DNA from: Firm-04 sp045617625
Lineage (GTDB): Bacteria > Bacillota > Clostridia > Oscillospirales > Ruminococcaceae
Direction of reading: 5' to 3'
Assembly: GCA_045617625.1 (NCBI GenBank)
Contig: JAZLJA010000058.1
Span: forward strand, 1 to 56,465
Length of the DNA stretch: 56,465 nt
This document shows positions 41,321 to 49,487 of the stretch, one piece after another. The stretch's first letter is position 1. Each line of letters opens with the position of its first letter. Under the pieces are notes generated by a model. That model was not told where the DNA came from and did not search any database. It saw nothing but the letters and a program-made list of their open reading frames with translations. Made by a program: the position numbers and the translations under genes.

Positions 41321-44200
41321 TCACTGCAAAACAATAAGATGCGCAATATGCTTCAAAATCAAAGACGTATCCTCAGAGTTCTTCAAACCGTCGCGGTTGC
41401 AGTCGCCGTTGATCAATCCCTGCACCGTCACATCCACGCTGATATCCGAAGCCGTCACGCGGCTCATCAGAATCGCATCCGACACCGTAACCTTTCCGTC
41501 GCAGTTGACATCACCCAGCAGCGAAACACGCAGTTCGCCCGATGTCGTTTCTGTTGTTGCGGCAGCCGACGTTGTGGTAGTCGTGGTAGTTGTAGTAGTC
41601 GTGGTAGTCGTTGTGGTGGTTTCCACGATATCAGGCTCCACGGCGAATGCGGGCTCCAGCACGAATTTCTGACCGTCACCTCCGTGATTGCTCCACTGAC
41701 AGATCTTCGCACCTTCCGCTTTGCTGACCTCATACACATCAAAACACGATTTGTCCTGCGAGATCGCAGAGCAAAGGGTATATGATCCATCGCTGTTGCA
41801 CCATGCCGCGAATTTCTGCGCACTGCTGCCTGTATTTTCCGCAAGGGTCAGGGATGAACCGTCTGAGGCATCTGCGACGGTCACGGCTCTGCCGTTTGCA
41901 TCACTGATGGTGTAATAACCGTCACCCGTCGATTTCAGTGTCCAGACCTGCTTTTCCGCACTCTGCATAAGCTCCTGCTCCCCTGCCTTGACCCACAATC
42001 CGCTGTTGACATTGCGCAGCGTGTATGTGCCATCCGTGACCGCAGGATGCGCGGGTGTCACGCGCCAGAGCTGACAATCGCCGCCCCAGCTGTTCCACTG
42101 TTTGATGACGCCGCCGTTTTCTTTCGACCACTCATATACATCCAGACAGGCAGTGTCTCCCGAACAGCGCGACACGATCGCAAAAAGGCCGCCGTTTGAC
42201 ACCAGTTTCCACTGCTGGTTTTCGCCGCCCTGATAGGTTTGCAGCTCGATCGCCGCACCGTCCTCCGCAGTGGATGTCTGCACAGCGATACACTTTTGCT
42301 CATCCGCCATTGACACGATCTTGCAGTAGCCGCCGCCCACATCAACGAGACGCCACTCCTGCTGACTGCCGTTTGTTCGCGCCCACTGCTGAATGATATT
42401 GCCGTCTTTCGTGTCACCCGAAGGCAGGTCAATCACAAGCCCGCTGTTGGCATTGATGAACACATAGGGCACATTGGAAAACAGCGATGTATTGCCGAGT
42501 TTCATGCCGCCTGCCGTTTCGCTGATGGTATCAGGCGCATAGACAAGCTTGCTGTTTGCGTCCGTGAAATCCTTGAGGATGCTGCGTTCCTGACCGTTCC
42601 ACTGTGTGGTCTGCACACCCCAGATGGTCATGTTGTTGTTGCCCACCGCCGTGAAGGTCATAACGCGCTTGCCTGTTTTGCTCTCATCGTGCTGTGCGAC
42701 AAAATAACCGCGATACGTCACGCCGCCGATCGTAAAGGTCGCCGCCGCACTGTCCTCCGATTCCGTCCATGTGCCTGTTGCGGCACCCGAAATCGAACCG
42801 TTTGCATTCAGCGTGATGTTTGCTGCGTTGATGACGTTACCGTTCGTGGCGGTGCCATGGTTGATGTATTCATACGTGCCCGCAAGCTGTGAGGGCTCAT
42901 AACCTGCGTCAGACCACGTATCGCCGCTGTTTTCGTAAGGCATGACCACAGGCCACCCTGCCTCGTTGAACGTCATCGCATGCACGCGAACCTCGTGATA
43001 TTCCGTGCCCTGATTGAAACGCGTGTGGTTGACCAGATACCACTGCCCATCGTCATCATGCAGCACCGAATTATGTCCTGGTGCCATATATGCCGTGGAA
43101 AGTGACGAAAACTTGTGGTTGCCCATCACCTTGACACCAAATCCGTCGATACCCGTGGACGATGCCAGCACCGCGTTATTGTTCGCCGCATCCGTGAAGG
43201 GTCCAAGCGGCGATTTGGAACGGAAAACCCGCATATTGTAGCCACCGGTCGCTGTCAAGCCGCCATACGTCACCCAAAGATAGTAATATCCCGTATCTGC
43301 GTTATATTCGATAAACGGGCCCTCGCCTGATTTCCCAAAGCCGCCCGAAATCTTCGTGCCGAAATAGCTGTCAACCATACGTCCGTCAGAGGTTTTACCT
43401 GTTTTCGGGTGGATACATCTGCCCGTGGATTTGTCGATTTCCAGCGTGAAAATCCCGCCCGACCATGAACCGTAAGTCATATACATTCTGCCGTCGGTGT
43501 CGTAATAGATGGTGGGGTCGATCGCATTCGGATATGTCTGATTGTTGAAATCGCCCTTGTTGAACCAGCCTTCGTTGTAAGTGACCTGCCCTGCGGAAAT
43601 CAGCTCGTCGATGTTGGTGCTTGTGTATTTGCGGTTGACGTTCTTCGTCGAGGATGTGGCATAGCTGTCGCCCGAAGTGAAGCCCGAGTAGATCAGCGTA
43701 TCCACACACTGATAGGGACCCTCGGCGGTTTTCGACACACCAAATGCGATCACCGAACGTTTATAGGTCGATGAGGTGCAGAAATACATCATGTAAGCAC
43801 CCTTTGAGCCGTCGCTGTTGATGTAATCGGGATTCCAAACGACATCAGGTGCCCAGACCGCAAAGCCGCCTGCGCAGTCCTCAAGATTTTCGCCTGCCCA
43901 CGCAAATGGTTTTTGCAGGTTCGAGGACAGCGAACCAAACAGCTTGTTGTTGTTCGTCGCATAACCGTTGGAAAACAGTGTCCAGCTTTGCAGATCCTTC
44001 GATTTTGCCGCGTCAATGTGTGATCCGAATGCGTAGTACATTCCCGTGGCAGGGTCTTTGAAGATGGACGGGTCGTGAACGGAAACACGCGATTTGTTTG
44101 CAGCGTAATCCGCTGCAGTGACGGAAAGTGGTGCGGACATCAGGCATCCAAGCCCGAGTGCCGCTGCCGTGAGTGCCGCAAGATATTTTTTCTGTTTCAT
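41321..44200 (-). CDS. Cellulosomal GH43 arabinanase-like enzyme with lectin and dockerin
   Basis: A secreted 959-residue enzyme: signal peptide (1-30), five-bladed GH43 propeller (about 35-430) with catalytic Asp43 (HDPS), Asp228 (IDPT) and Glu293 (GEGPF), and a probable Ca-site His376 (APGHNSV). A beta-sandwich follows (about 435-565), then two ricin-type trefoil regions (about 610-740 and 750-870) with QQW/QLW-like repeats, a nearly pure Thr linker, and a type I dockerin (LLGDVNCDGKVTVSDAIL; GDCNRDGLKNSEDTSLIL). The fold resembles endo-1,5-alpha-arabinanases; exact specificity is inferred. It probably docks on a scaffoldin and attacks pectic arabinan or arabinoxylan. Start follows AGGGGG; monocistronic. 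Confidence 0.93.
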   Translation of the reverse strand: MKQKKYLAALTAAALGLGCLMSAPLSVTAADYAANKSRVSVHDPSIFKDPATGMYYAFGSHIDAAKSKDLQSWTLFSNGYATNNNKLFGSLSSNLQKPFAWAGENLEDCAGGFAVWAPDVVWNPDYINSDGSKGAYMMYFCTSSTYKRSVIAFGVSKTAEGPYQCVDTLIYSGFTSGDSYATSSTKNVNRKYTSTNIDELISAGQVTYNEGWFNKGDFNNQTYPNAIDPTIYYDTDGRMYMTYGSWSGGIFTLEIDKSTGRCIHPKTGKTSDGRMVDSYFGTKISGGFGKSGEGPFIEYNADTGYYYLWVTYGGLTATGGYNMRVFRSKSPLGPFTDAANNNAVLASSTGIDGFGVKVMGNHKFSSLSTAYMAPGHNSVLHDDDGQWYLVNHTRFNQGTEYHEVRVHAMTFNEAGWPVVMPYENSGDTWSDAGYEPSQLAGTYEYINHGTATNGNVINAANITLNANGSISGAATGTWTESEDSAAATFTIGGVTYRGYFVAQHDESKTGKRVMTFTAVGNNNMTIWGVQTTQWNGQERSILKDFTDANSKLVYAPDTISETAGGMKLGNTSLFSNVPYVFINANSGLVIDLPSGDTKDGNIIQQWARTNGSQQEWRLVDVGGGYCKIVSMADEQKCIAVQTSTAEDGAAIELQTYQGGENQQWKLVSNGGLFAIVSRCSGDTACLDVYEWSKENGGVIKQWNSWGGDCQLWRVTPAHPAVTDGTYTLRNVNSGLWVKAGEQELMQSAEKQVWTLKSTGDGYYTISDANGRAVTVADASDGSSLTLAENTGSSAQKFAAWCNSDGSYTLCSAISQDKSCFDVYEVSKAEGAKICQWSNHGGDGQKFVLEPAFAVEPDIVETTTTTTTTTTTTTTTTTSAAATTETTSGELRVSLLGDVNCDGKVTVSDAILMSRVTASDISVDVTVQGLINGDCNRDGLKNSEDTSLILKHIAHLIVLQ

Positions 44201-44237
44201 GATATAATCCCCCTGAATGATAGACTATGATAATTCT

Positions 44238-44266
44238 ATTATAACGGACACTTTGCAAAAAGTAAA
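44238..44266 (-). promoter_or_regulatory. Promoter of the GH43 gene
   Basis: TTTACT, 17 bases, TATAAT on the minus strand, about 40 bases before the start. Confidence 0.7.
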
Positions 44267-44337
44267 TGTATAATCCGCGCATTTTCATGACATTTTGTGC
44301 TTCGGATATGGGGTGTCTGCGGTGAATTTGTAATGAT

Positions 44338-44393
44338 ACTCCGCCCCAAACCTTGCCAAAGAGTCATTGAACTTTTGGCATCCCGTAATATAT
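44338..44393. repeat. Dispersed hairpin repeat, copy 2
   Basis: Shares ACTCCGCCCCAAACC, ATCCC and ATATA with the copy at 76-132, in the same orientation. Here the hairpin is GCCAAAGAGT / ACTTTTGGC around a short loop, a different sequence that still pairs. It sits between the GH43 promoter and the terminator of the ribosomal operon. Confidence 0.6.
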
Positions 44394-44403
44394 CACACAC
44401 AAA

Positions 44404-44434
44404 AAAGACGCCCCGATGTACTCGGAGCGTCTTT
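44404..44434 (-). terminator. Terminator of the ribosomal superoperon
   Basis: AAAGACGC(T)CCG-loop-CGG(G)GCGTCTTTTTT on the minus strand, about 20 bases after rplQ. Confidence 0.9.
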
Positions 44435-44455
44435 CATCATGTGAAATTCAATTCA

Positions 44456-44818
44456 TCAGACAAGCTGAATGATTGCCATTTCAGCAGCATCGCCGCGGCG
44501 CGGACCAATCTTTACAAGCTTGGTGTAACCGCCGTTACGATCTGCATAACGGGGAGCGATCTCGTCAAAGAGTTTCTTTGCGACGCTCTCCTTGGTGACA
44601 TAAGAAAATACCTGACGCTTGCAGTGGAGAGCTGCGGCAGCGTCTGCACCCTGAACATCCTTGCCCAGAGTGATCATCTTCTCTGCCATGGCACGAACTT
44701 CCTTTGCTCTGGTCACGGTCGTCTCGATCTGTCCGTTTTCGAGCAGATAAGTAACCATACCGCGGAGCATTGCTTTTCTGTGGTCAGATGTTCTGCCGAG
44801 CTTTCTGGAACCAGCCAT
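44456..44818 (-). CDS. rplQ: 50S ribosomal protein L17
   Basis: L17, 120 residues (MAGSRKLGRTSDHRKAMLRG), a subunit-surface protein near the tunnel exit. It is the last gene of the alpha-operon part, 52 bases after rpoA, and is followed by the operon terminator. Length is normal for Firmicutes and no anomaly is seen. Confidence 0.98.
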   Translation of the reverse strand: MAGSRKLGRTSDHRKAMLRGMVTYLLENGQIETTVTRAKEVRAMAEKMITLGKDVQGADAAAALHCKRQVFSYVTKESVAKKLFDEIAPRYADRNGGYTKLVKIGPRRGDAAEMAIIQLV

Positions 44819-44870
44819 TGTGTTTCACTCCTTTGAATCAGATTTTACATCATGTATGCAAAATCGGGGA

Positions 44871-45833
44871 TTAGTCGGATTCGTCCGAGCTGAGGTCGAA
44901 GCCCAGAGACTGGAGCTTCTCACGCACCTCGTCGAAGGATTTTTTGCCGAGATTTCTGACCTTCATCATTTCGTCCTCGGACTTACTGGTCAAATCCTCA
45001 ACGGTGTTGATGCCGGCACGCTTCAAGCAGTTGAACGAACGTACCGACAGGTCAAGCTCCTCAATGGTCATCTCAAGGATTTTCTCCTTGCCGCCATCGT
45101 TCTTTTCTGCAAGAACGGGCTGAATTGTGGACTCCTCGGACAAATCGACGAAGAGTTTGAGATGCTCGTTGAGGAGATTGGCTGCCTGAGACAGTGCCTC
45201 CTTTGCGGAGATGGTACCATCTGTCCAGACTTCCATCGTGAGCTTGTCATAGTCAGTAATTTGACCAATTCGTGTATCCTCAACTTTGTAGTTGACCTTC
45301 AAAACAGGTGTATAAATGCTGTCAACGGCAATCGTCTCAAGCGGCGTCTGTGCTGCAAACTGCTGCTTGTTACGTTCCGCGGAGACATAACCTCTGCCTT
45401 TGTCGATGGTGATCTGCATATCCAGTTTCGCGCCCTTCATCAGGGTTGCAATGTGCATCCCCGGATCCAGGATCGTTACTTCCGAATCTGTCTTGATATC
45501 ACCGGCAGTGACCTCGCACTCACCCTGTGCCTCAATGTAGATCTGCTTGGGTCCATCGCCCTGAAGCTTGCAAGTCAAGCCCTTGATGGCGAGGATGATC
45601 TCAGTTACATCTTCTTTGACACCGGGAATTGTGGAGAGCTCGTGGTGGACACCTTCAATTTTGACGGCGCTGACTGCCACACCGGGCAGAGAGGAGAGCA
45701 GAACCCTTCTGAGGCTGTTGCCGAGCGTGATACCATATCCGCGCTCCAGCGGAGAAAGCACGAACTTGCCGTATTTTCCGTCTGTTCTCAGCTCAAGAGG
45801 TTCGATTTTGGGCTTCTCGATAATTTTCAGCAT
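44871..45833 (-). CDS. rpoA: RNA polymerase alpha subunit
   Basis: Alpha subunit, 320 residues from ATG 45833 (MLKIIEKPKIEPLEL) after TAGGAGGG; the ATG at 45854 lacks a site. The N-terminal assembly domain (LERGYGITLGNSLRRVLLSSLPG) and the C-terminal helix-hairpin DNA-contact domain (LSVRSFNCLKRAGINTVEDL, about 245-315) are intact. It lies between rpsD and rplQ, the standard order. Confidence 0.98.
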   Translation of the reverse strand: MLKIIEKPKIEPLELRTDGKYGKFVLSPLERGYGITLGNSLRRVLLSSLPGVAVSAVKIEGVHHELSTIPGVKEDVTEIILAIKGLTCKLQGDGPKQIYIEAQGECEVTAGDIKTDSEVTILDPGMHIATLMKGAKLDMQITIDKGRGYVSAERNKQQFAAQTPLETIAVDSIYTPVLKVNYKVEDTRIGQITDYDKLTMEVWTDGTISAKEALSQAANLLNEHLKLFVDLSEESTIQPVLAEKNDGGKEKILEMTIEELDLSVRSFNCLKRAGINTVEDLTSKSEDEMMKVRNLGKKSFDEVREKLQSLGFDLSSDESD

Positions 45834-45904
45834 AATTACCCTCCTATATCGCAATCAGTTGTGTTGAAAAGGCGTTCGCAAACTTGCGAGCCACGAGTAA
45901 GAGA

Positions 45905-46546
45905 TTACTTGGAGTACAACTCAACGATGAGCTGCTCGTCAACATCAAGGGTGATGTCGTCACGGACAGGCATTCTCTCGATGGTGCCCTTGTAGTTGTC
46001 CTTATCGGAATTCAGCCACATGGGAACCGTTCTGCCGCTGTTCTGCTCAACGAGGGTCTTGAAGGTATCGTTTGCACGAGCCTTTTCAGTGAAAGCGACC
46101 ACATCGCCTGCCTTCAGCAGATAAGAAGGAATGTTGACCTTCTCACCATTGACGGTGAAGTGCTTGTGCAGAACAAGCTGACGAGCCTGTGCGCGGGAGC
46201 TTGCAAAACCGAGGCGATAAACAACGTTATCAAGACGGGATTCCAGCAGAATGAGCAGGTTTTCACCAGCCTTGCCGGGCATTTTAACTGCCATCTCGAA
46301 GTAATGTGCGAACTGACCTTCGAGCAGGCCGTAGTATCTTCTGGCAGTCTGCTTTGCGCGGAGCTGCATACCGTATTCGGATACCTTCTTGCGAGCCATA
46401 CCATGCTGACCCGGAGTACCCTTACGCTTCTCGTCGTTTCTCTCGTCGATTGCGCATTTGGTTGTATAGCAGCGGTCGCCCTTCAGGAACATTTTCTTGC
46501 CTTCGCGGCGGCAGATTCTGCATACTGCACCAGTATATCTTGCCAT
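45905..46546 (-). CDS. rpsD: 30S ribosomal protein S4
   Basis: S4, 213 residues, a primary 16S rRNA binder and, in many bacteria, translational repressor of its operon. The N-terminus has four Cys in a zinc-ribbon-like spacing (CRICRREGKK...CYTTKC), the Zn-containing form. The S4 RNA-binding domain (SRLDNVVYRLGFASSRAQAR) is present. Part of the alpha operon; its distance to rpoA (71 bases) is the longest in this stretch. Confidence 0.98.
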   Translation of the reverse strand: MARYTGAVCRICRREGKKMFLKGDRCYTTKCAIDERNDEKRKGTPGQHGMARKKVSEYGMQLRAKQTARRYYGLLEGQFAHYFEMAVKMPGKAGENLLILLESRLDNVVYRLGFASSRAQARQLVLHKHFTVNGEKVNIPSYLLKAGDVVAFTEKARANDTFKTLVEQNSGRTVPMWLNSDKDNYKGTIERMPVRDDITLDVDEQLIVELYSK

Positions 46547-46566
46547 ATTCTCTACACCTCCTGTGA

Positions 46567-46968
46567 TTATACGCGGCGTCTCTTGGGAGGACGGCAGCCG
46601 TTATGCGGAATCGGCGTAACGTCCTTGATCATGCGAACTTCAAGACCGACAGTCTGGAGTGCACGAATTGCAGCCTCACGACCGGAGCCGGGACCATTGA
46701 CGTAAACCTCAACGGTTTTCAGGCCATGCTCCATTGCAGCTCTTGCAGCGGTTTCTGCTGCGGACTGTGCTGCAAACGGTGTGGACTTCTTAGAACCACG
46801 GAAGCCAAGTTCACCGGCAGATGCCCAAGAAATGGCATTGCCCTGCGTATCGGTGATTGTCACGATGGTGTTGTTGAACGTGGACTGGATATGCACTGCG
46901 CCGTTTTCGATGTTCTTGCGCTCTCTGCGGCGGCGGATCGTGGTAACTTTCTTCTTTTGCTGTGCCAA
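46567..46968 (-). CDS. rpsK: 30S ribosomal protein S11
   Basis: S11, 133 residues, of the 30S platform near the E site. Signatures: GAVHIQSTFNNTIVTITDTQG and the C-terminal NGCRPPKRRRV. It lies 14 bases after rpsM and 20 bases before rpsD. Normal length. Confidence 0.98.
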   Translation of the reverse strand: MAQQKKKVTTIRRRRERKNIENGAVHIQSTFNNTIVTITDTQGNAISWASAGELGFRGSKKSTPFAAQSAAETAARAAMEHGLKTVEVYVNGPGSGREAAIRALQTVGLEVRMIKDVTPIPHNGCRPPKRRRV

Positions 46969-46982
46969 GATACAGTCCCTCC

Positions 46983-47351
46983 TTACTTCTTCTTGTTAGC
47001 AATCGTCTTTGCCGGGCCCTTACGGGTTCTGGCATTTGTTTTTGTGCGCTGTCCTCTGACAGGCAGACCCTTGCGGTGACGCACACCGCGGTAGCAGCCG
47101 ATATCAACGAGTCTCTTGATATCCATTGCGATCTGGCGGCGCTTGTCGCCTTCCACCAGACAGTTGTTATCAATGTACTCACGCAATGCTGCAACATCAG
47201 CTTCGGTGAGGTCTTTGACTCTCGTATCAGGATTGACACCTGTTGCTTTGAGAATCTGGGTAGCCGTCGTACGACCGATACCGAAGATATAGGTCAAGCC
47301 GATTTCCACGCGCTTGTTCTTCGGAAGGTCAACACCAGCGATTCTAGCCAT
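46983..47351 (-). CDS. rpsM: 30S ribosomal protein S13
   Basis: S13, 122 residues, of the 30S head, contacting the P-site tRNA and the 50S subunit. It begins MARIAGVDLPKNKRVEIGLTYIFG and has the usual GVRHRKGLPVRGQRTKTNARTRK region followed by a basic tail. A GGAG site is upstream; the gene follows rpmJ. Confidence 0.98.
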   Translation of the reverse strand: MARIAGVDLPKNKRVEIGLTYIFGIGRTTATQILKATGVNPDTRVKDLTEADVAALREYIDNNCLVEGDKRRQIAMDIKRLVDIGCYRGVRHRKGLPVRGQRTKTNARTRKGPAKTIANKKK

Positions 47352-47384
47352 ATTCCTTATTACACCTCCATGTGGTCCAGGGGA

Positions 47385-47498
47385 TTAGCCCTGACGCTGC
47401 TTATGCTTCGGGTTTTCACAGATAACCATGACTTTACCCTTGCGCTTGATGACTTTGCATTTTTCGCAGATGGGTTTTACGGAAGGTCTTACTTTCAT
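47385..47498 (-). CDS. rpmJ: 50S ribosomal protein L36
   Basis: L36, 37 residues: begins [21 protein letters not shown] and ends NPKHKQRQG. Cys11, Cys14, Cys27 and His32 form the zinc site, so this is the Zn-containing form. GGAGG lies upstream of the ATG. It lies between infA and rpsM, as usual in Firmicutes. Confidence 0.98.
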
Positions 47499-47530
47499 GG
47501 AAATACCTCCTTCTTAGGCTTCGGCGTGTA

Positions 47531-47749
47531 TTATTTGGCACGCCAAGTGATTCTGCCCTTCGTCAAATCATAGGGCGACATCTCTACAGTAACGTGGTCA
47601 CCGGGAACGATGCGGATATAGTTCGTTCTCAGTTTGCCGGAAATATGTGCAAGAATGATATGCTTATTACTCAGCTCCACCTTGAACATCGCATTCGGCA
47701 GGGAATCAACGACCACGCCTTCTACTTCAATTACATCCTGCTTCGACAT
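47531..47749 (-). CDS. infA: Translation initiation factor IF-1
   Basis: IF-1, 72 residues, an OB-fold protein binding the ribosomal A site during initiation (MSKQDVIEVEGVVVDSLPNAM; RIVPGDHVTVEMSPYDLTKGRI). GGAGGT lies nine bases before the ATG, inside the end of the preceding KOW gene with which it overlaps by 23 bases. Confidence 0.98.
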   Translation of the reverse strand: MSKQDVIEVEGVVVDSLPNAMFKVELSNKHIILAHISGKLRTNYIRIVPGDHVTVEMSPYDLTKGRITWRAK

Positions 47750-48044
47750 CTACGATGACCTCCTTGCGAGTTTGGTTTTGTTTTTGCTTTGCTTGCCGCA
47801 GGGGCTGCATCGGTTTGAGTGCTTCACGCAGCATTTTGTCCGTGAGTCCTTCCAGCGAAAGCGTCTGATTGGTTGCCTGAACGTGCTTGACATTCTTCCG
47901 TTTGGGCGATGAAAGCTTTCGCGTTTCACCGTCTGCCAGAAAAACATCTCTGCCGTCACAAGCAGTGACGAGAAGAAACCTTCCTGCATCACGACCCGCC
48001 GTTGCGCGGATAATCATACCCGACTGACAGTTTTGTGTCTGCAT
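47727..48044 (-). CDS. KOW-domain RNA-binding protein (L14e-like)
   Basis: A 105-residue protein with an N-terminal KOW/L14e-like beta-barrel (GMIIRATAGRDAGRFLLVTACDGRDVFLADGE) and a basic, Lys/Gln-rich tail. Clostridia commonly carry such a gene between map and infA. ATG 48044 is chosen because GGAGG is six bases upstream; the TTG at 48059 would place the site inside the gene. Probably ribosome- or rRNA-associated; the exact role is not known. It nearly abuts map upstream and overlaps infA downstream. Confidence 0.85.
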   Translation of the reverse strand: MQTQNCQSGMIIRATAGRDAGRFLLVTACDGRDVFLADGETRKLSSPKRKNVKHVQATNQTLSLEGLTDKMLREALKPMQPLRQAKQKQNQTRKEVIVDVEAGCN

Positions 48045-48055
48045 TTGTTCCTCCG

Positions 48056-48805
48056 TCAAATCTTAGTTAAAATCACAGGGCCGTTTGCGGTAATCAGGAT
48101 CTCATGCTCAAAATGGGCGGAGAGTGAACCACTGTCGGTGAGAACCGTCCAGCCGTTTGGCAGAATGTGAACCCCATCGCCCTTGCCGTTGATCATCGGC
48201 TCGATGCAGATGGTCATTCCCTCCACAAGGCGCATACCATGTCCGGCTTTGCCGTGATTGGGAACTTCGGGGTCCTCGTGCAGTTCTCTGCCGATGCCGT
48301 GGCCGCAGAAATTCGTGACCACACCATAGCCTCTGGAACGGCAGTAGTTTTCCACTGTGGAACCGATATCGCCCAGCCGCGCACCGACGGTTGCCGCTTT
48401 GATGCCCTCATAAAGACTCGCCTCAGTTGCTTCAAGCAGTGCCTTTGCCTCGTCAGAGATCTGACCGATCGCAAAAGTATAGCAGGTGTCGCTGTGGAAG
48501 CCCTTATAGAACGCGCCAACGTCAACGCTGACAATATCGCCCTCTTGGATCCGCTTTTTGTTGCTCGGGATACCGTGGATTACCTCATCATTGACCGAAA
48601 CACATGCGCTGCCGGGGAATCCCCCGTAGCCGAGAAAACTCGGTTTCGCGCCGTGCTTCGTGATTTCATCATGAATGATTTTGTCAATATCCTTGGTTGT
48701 CATACCGGCGCGGATCTTATCTCCGCAAACCAGCAGCGCATTTGCTGCAATCTTACCGGCTTCGCGCATCTTTTCGATGTCGGAAGCAGTTTTGATGGTG
48801 ACCAT
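48056..48805 (-). CDS. map: Methionine aminopeptidase, type I
   Basis: Removes the initiator Met from new proteins; two divalent metals. The 249-residue enzyme shows SVNDEVIHGIP, the metal ligands in VDVGAFYKGFHSDTCYTF, CGHGIGRELHEDPEVPN and TICIEPM, and HFEHEILIT. ATG 48805 has a site within the short gap after adk. Position between adk and the KOW/infA genes is the classical Gram-positive order. Confidence 0.98.
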   Translation of the reverse strand: MVTIKTASDIEKMREAGKIAANALLVCGDKIRAGMTTKDIDKIIHDEITKHGAKPSFLGYGGFPGSACVSVNDEVIHGIPSNKKRIQEGDIVSVDVGAFYKGFHSDTCYTFAIGQISDEAKALLEATEASLYEGIKAATVGARLGDIGSTVENYCRSRGYGVVTNFCGHGIGRELHEDPEVPNHGKAGHGMRLVEGMTICIEPMINGKGDGVHILPNGWTVLTDSGSLSAHFEHEILITANGPVILTKI

Positions 48806-48820
48806 AGCCTTGCGCCTCTT

Positions 48821-49465
48821 TTAATCGTTGACACCCAATGCCGCAAAGACAAGCTTTGTGGTATCTGCGACTTCTTCCTGTCCTTCAACGGAAACAAGCT
48901 TGCCGGTCTTCTCATAGTAGTCCTTGAGCGGCGCAGTCTTTTCCTTGTAGACTTCAAGACGGGAGAGGACGGTTTCAGGCGCATCATCGACACGCTGAAC
49001 CACCTTGCCGCCGCACTTATCGCAAATGCCTTCCTGCGCAGTGGGTTTATACTCGATATGGTAGGAAGCACCGCATGCCTCGCAAACGCGTCTGCCCGAC
49101 ATTCTCGCGCAGATTCGTGCATCAGGCACTGCAATCTCGAGCACAACGTCGATTTCAACGCCCATGCTGTCGAGGGCTTCTGCCTGTGCAACCGTGCGGG
49201 GGAAACCGTCAAGAATGAAGCCGTTTTTCGCATCATCCTCAGCGATACGGTCTTTGAGGATACCGATCACGATATCGTCAGAGACCAGTGCGCCGCTGTC
49301 CATCGCAGCCTTTGCCTTCAGACCGAGCTCCGTGCCGTTTTTGACGGCTTCACGAAGCATATTGCCTGTGGAGATCTGCGGGATACCGAGTTTTTCAGAA
49401 ATTGCCTCAGCCTGTGTGCCCTTGCCTGCACCGGGAGCTCCCAAAAGAATCATTTTGCTCATCAT
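48821..49465 (-). CDS. adk: Adenylate kinase
   Basis: AMP + ATP to 2 ADP, 214 residues. P-loop GAPGAGKGTQ is close to the N-terminus; DGFPRTVAQAEAL binds AMP. The LID carries four Cys (CEACGAS...CDKCGG), the zinc-stabilised Gram-positive type. Two adjacent ATGs exist; 49465 is nine bases after GGAGG, 49462 is three further on. It lies between secY and map. Confidence 0.97.
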   Translation of the reverse strand: MMSKMILLGAPGAGKGTQAEAISEKLGIPQISTGNMLREAVKNGTELGLKAKAAMDSGALVSDDIVIGILKDRIAEDDAKNGFILDGFPRTVAQAEALDSMGVEIDVVLEIAVPDARICARMSGRRVCEACGASYHIEYKPTAQEGICDKCGGKVVQRVDDAPETVLSRLEVYKEKTAPLKDYYEKTGKLVSVEGQEEVADTTKLVFAALGVND

Positions 49466-49487
49466 AATGTTTTGCCTCCTTTGTGCA

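Noticed and set aside
41545..41640. Microsatellite/non-coding repeat (GTGGTAGTC-like) near the GH43 3' end
   Set aside because: It encodes the in-frame Thr linker of the GH43 enzyme; the same is true of 19607-19690 in the GH9 gene and 37081-37200 in the SpoIID gene.
44820..45995. 391-aa plus-strand ORF opposite rpoA
   Set aside because: Antisense to rpoA and part of rpsD; no start signal.
47727..48059. TTG start at 48059 for the KOW protein
   Set aside because: It would place the GGAGG ribosome binding site inside the coding region; ATG 48044 fits the site.
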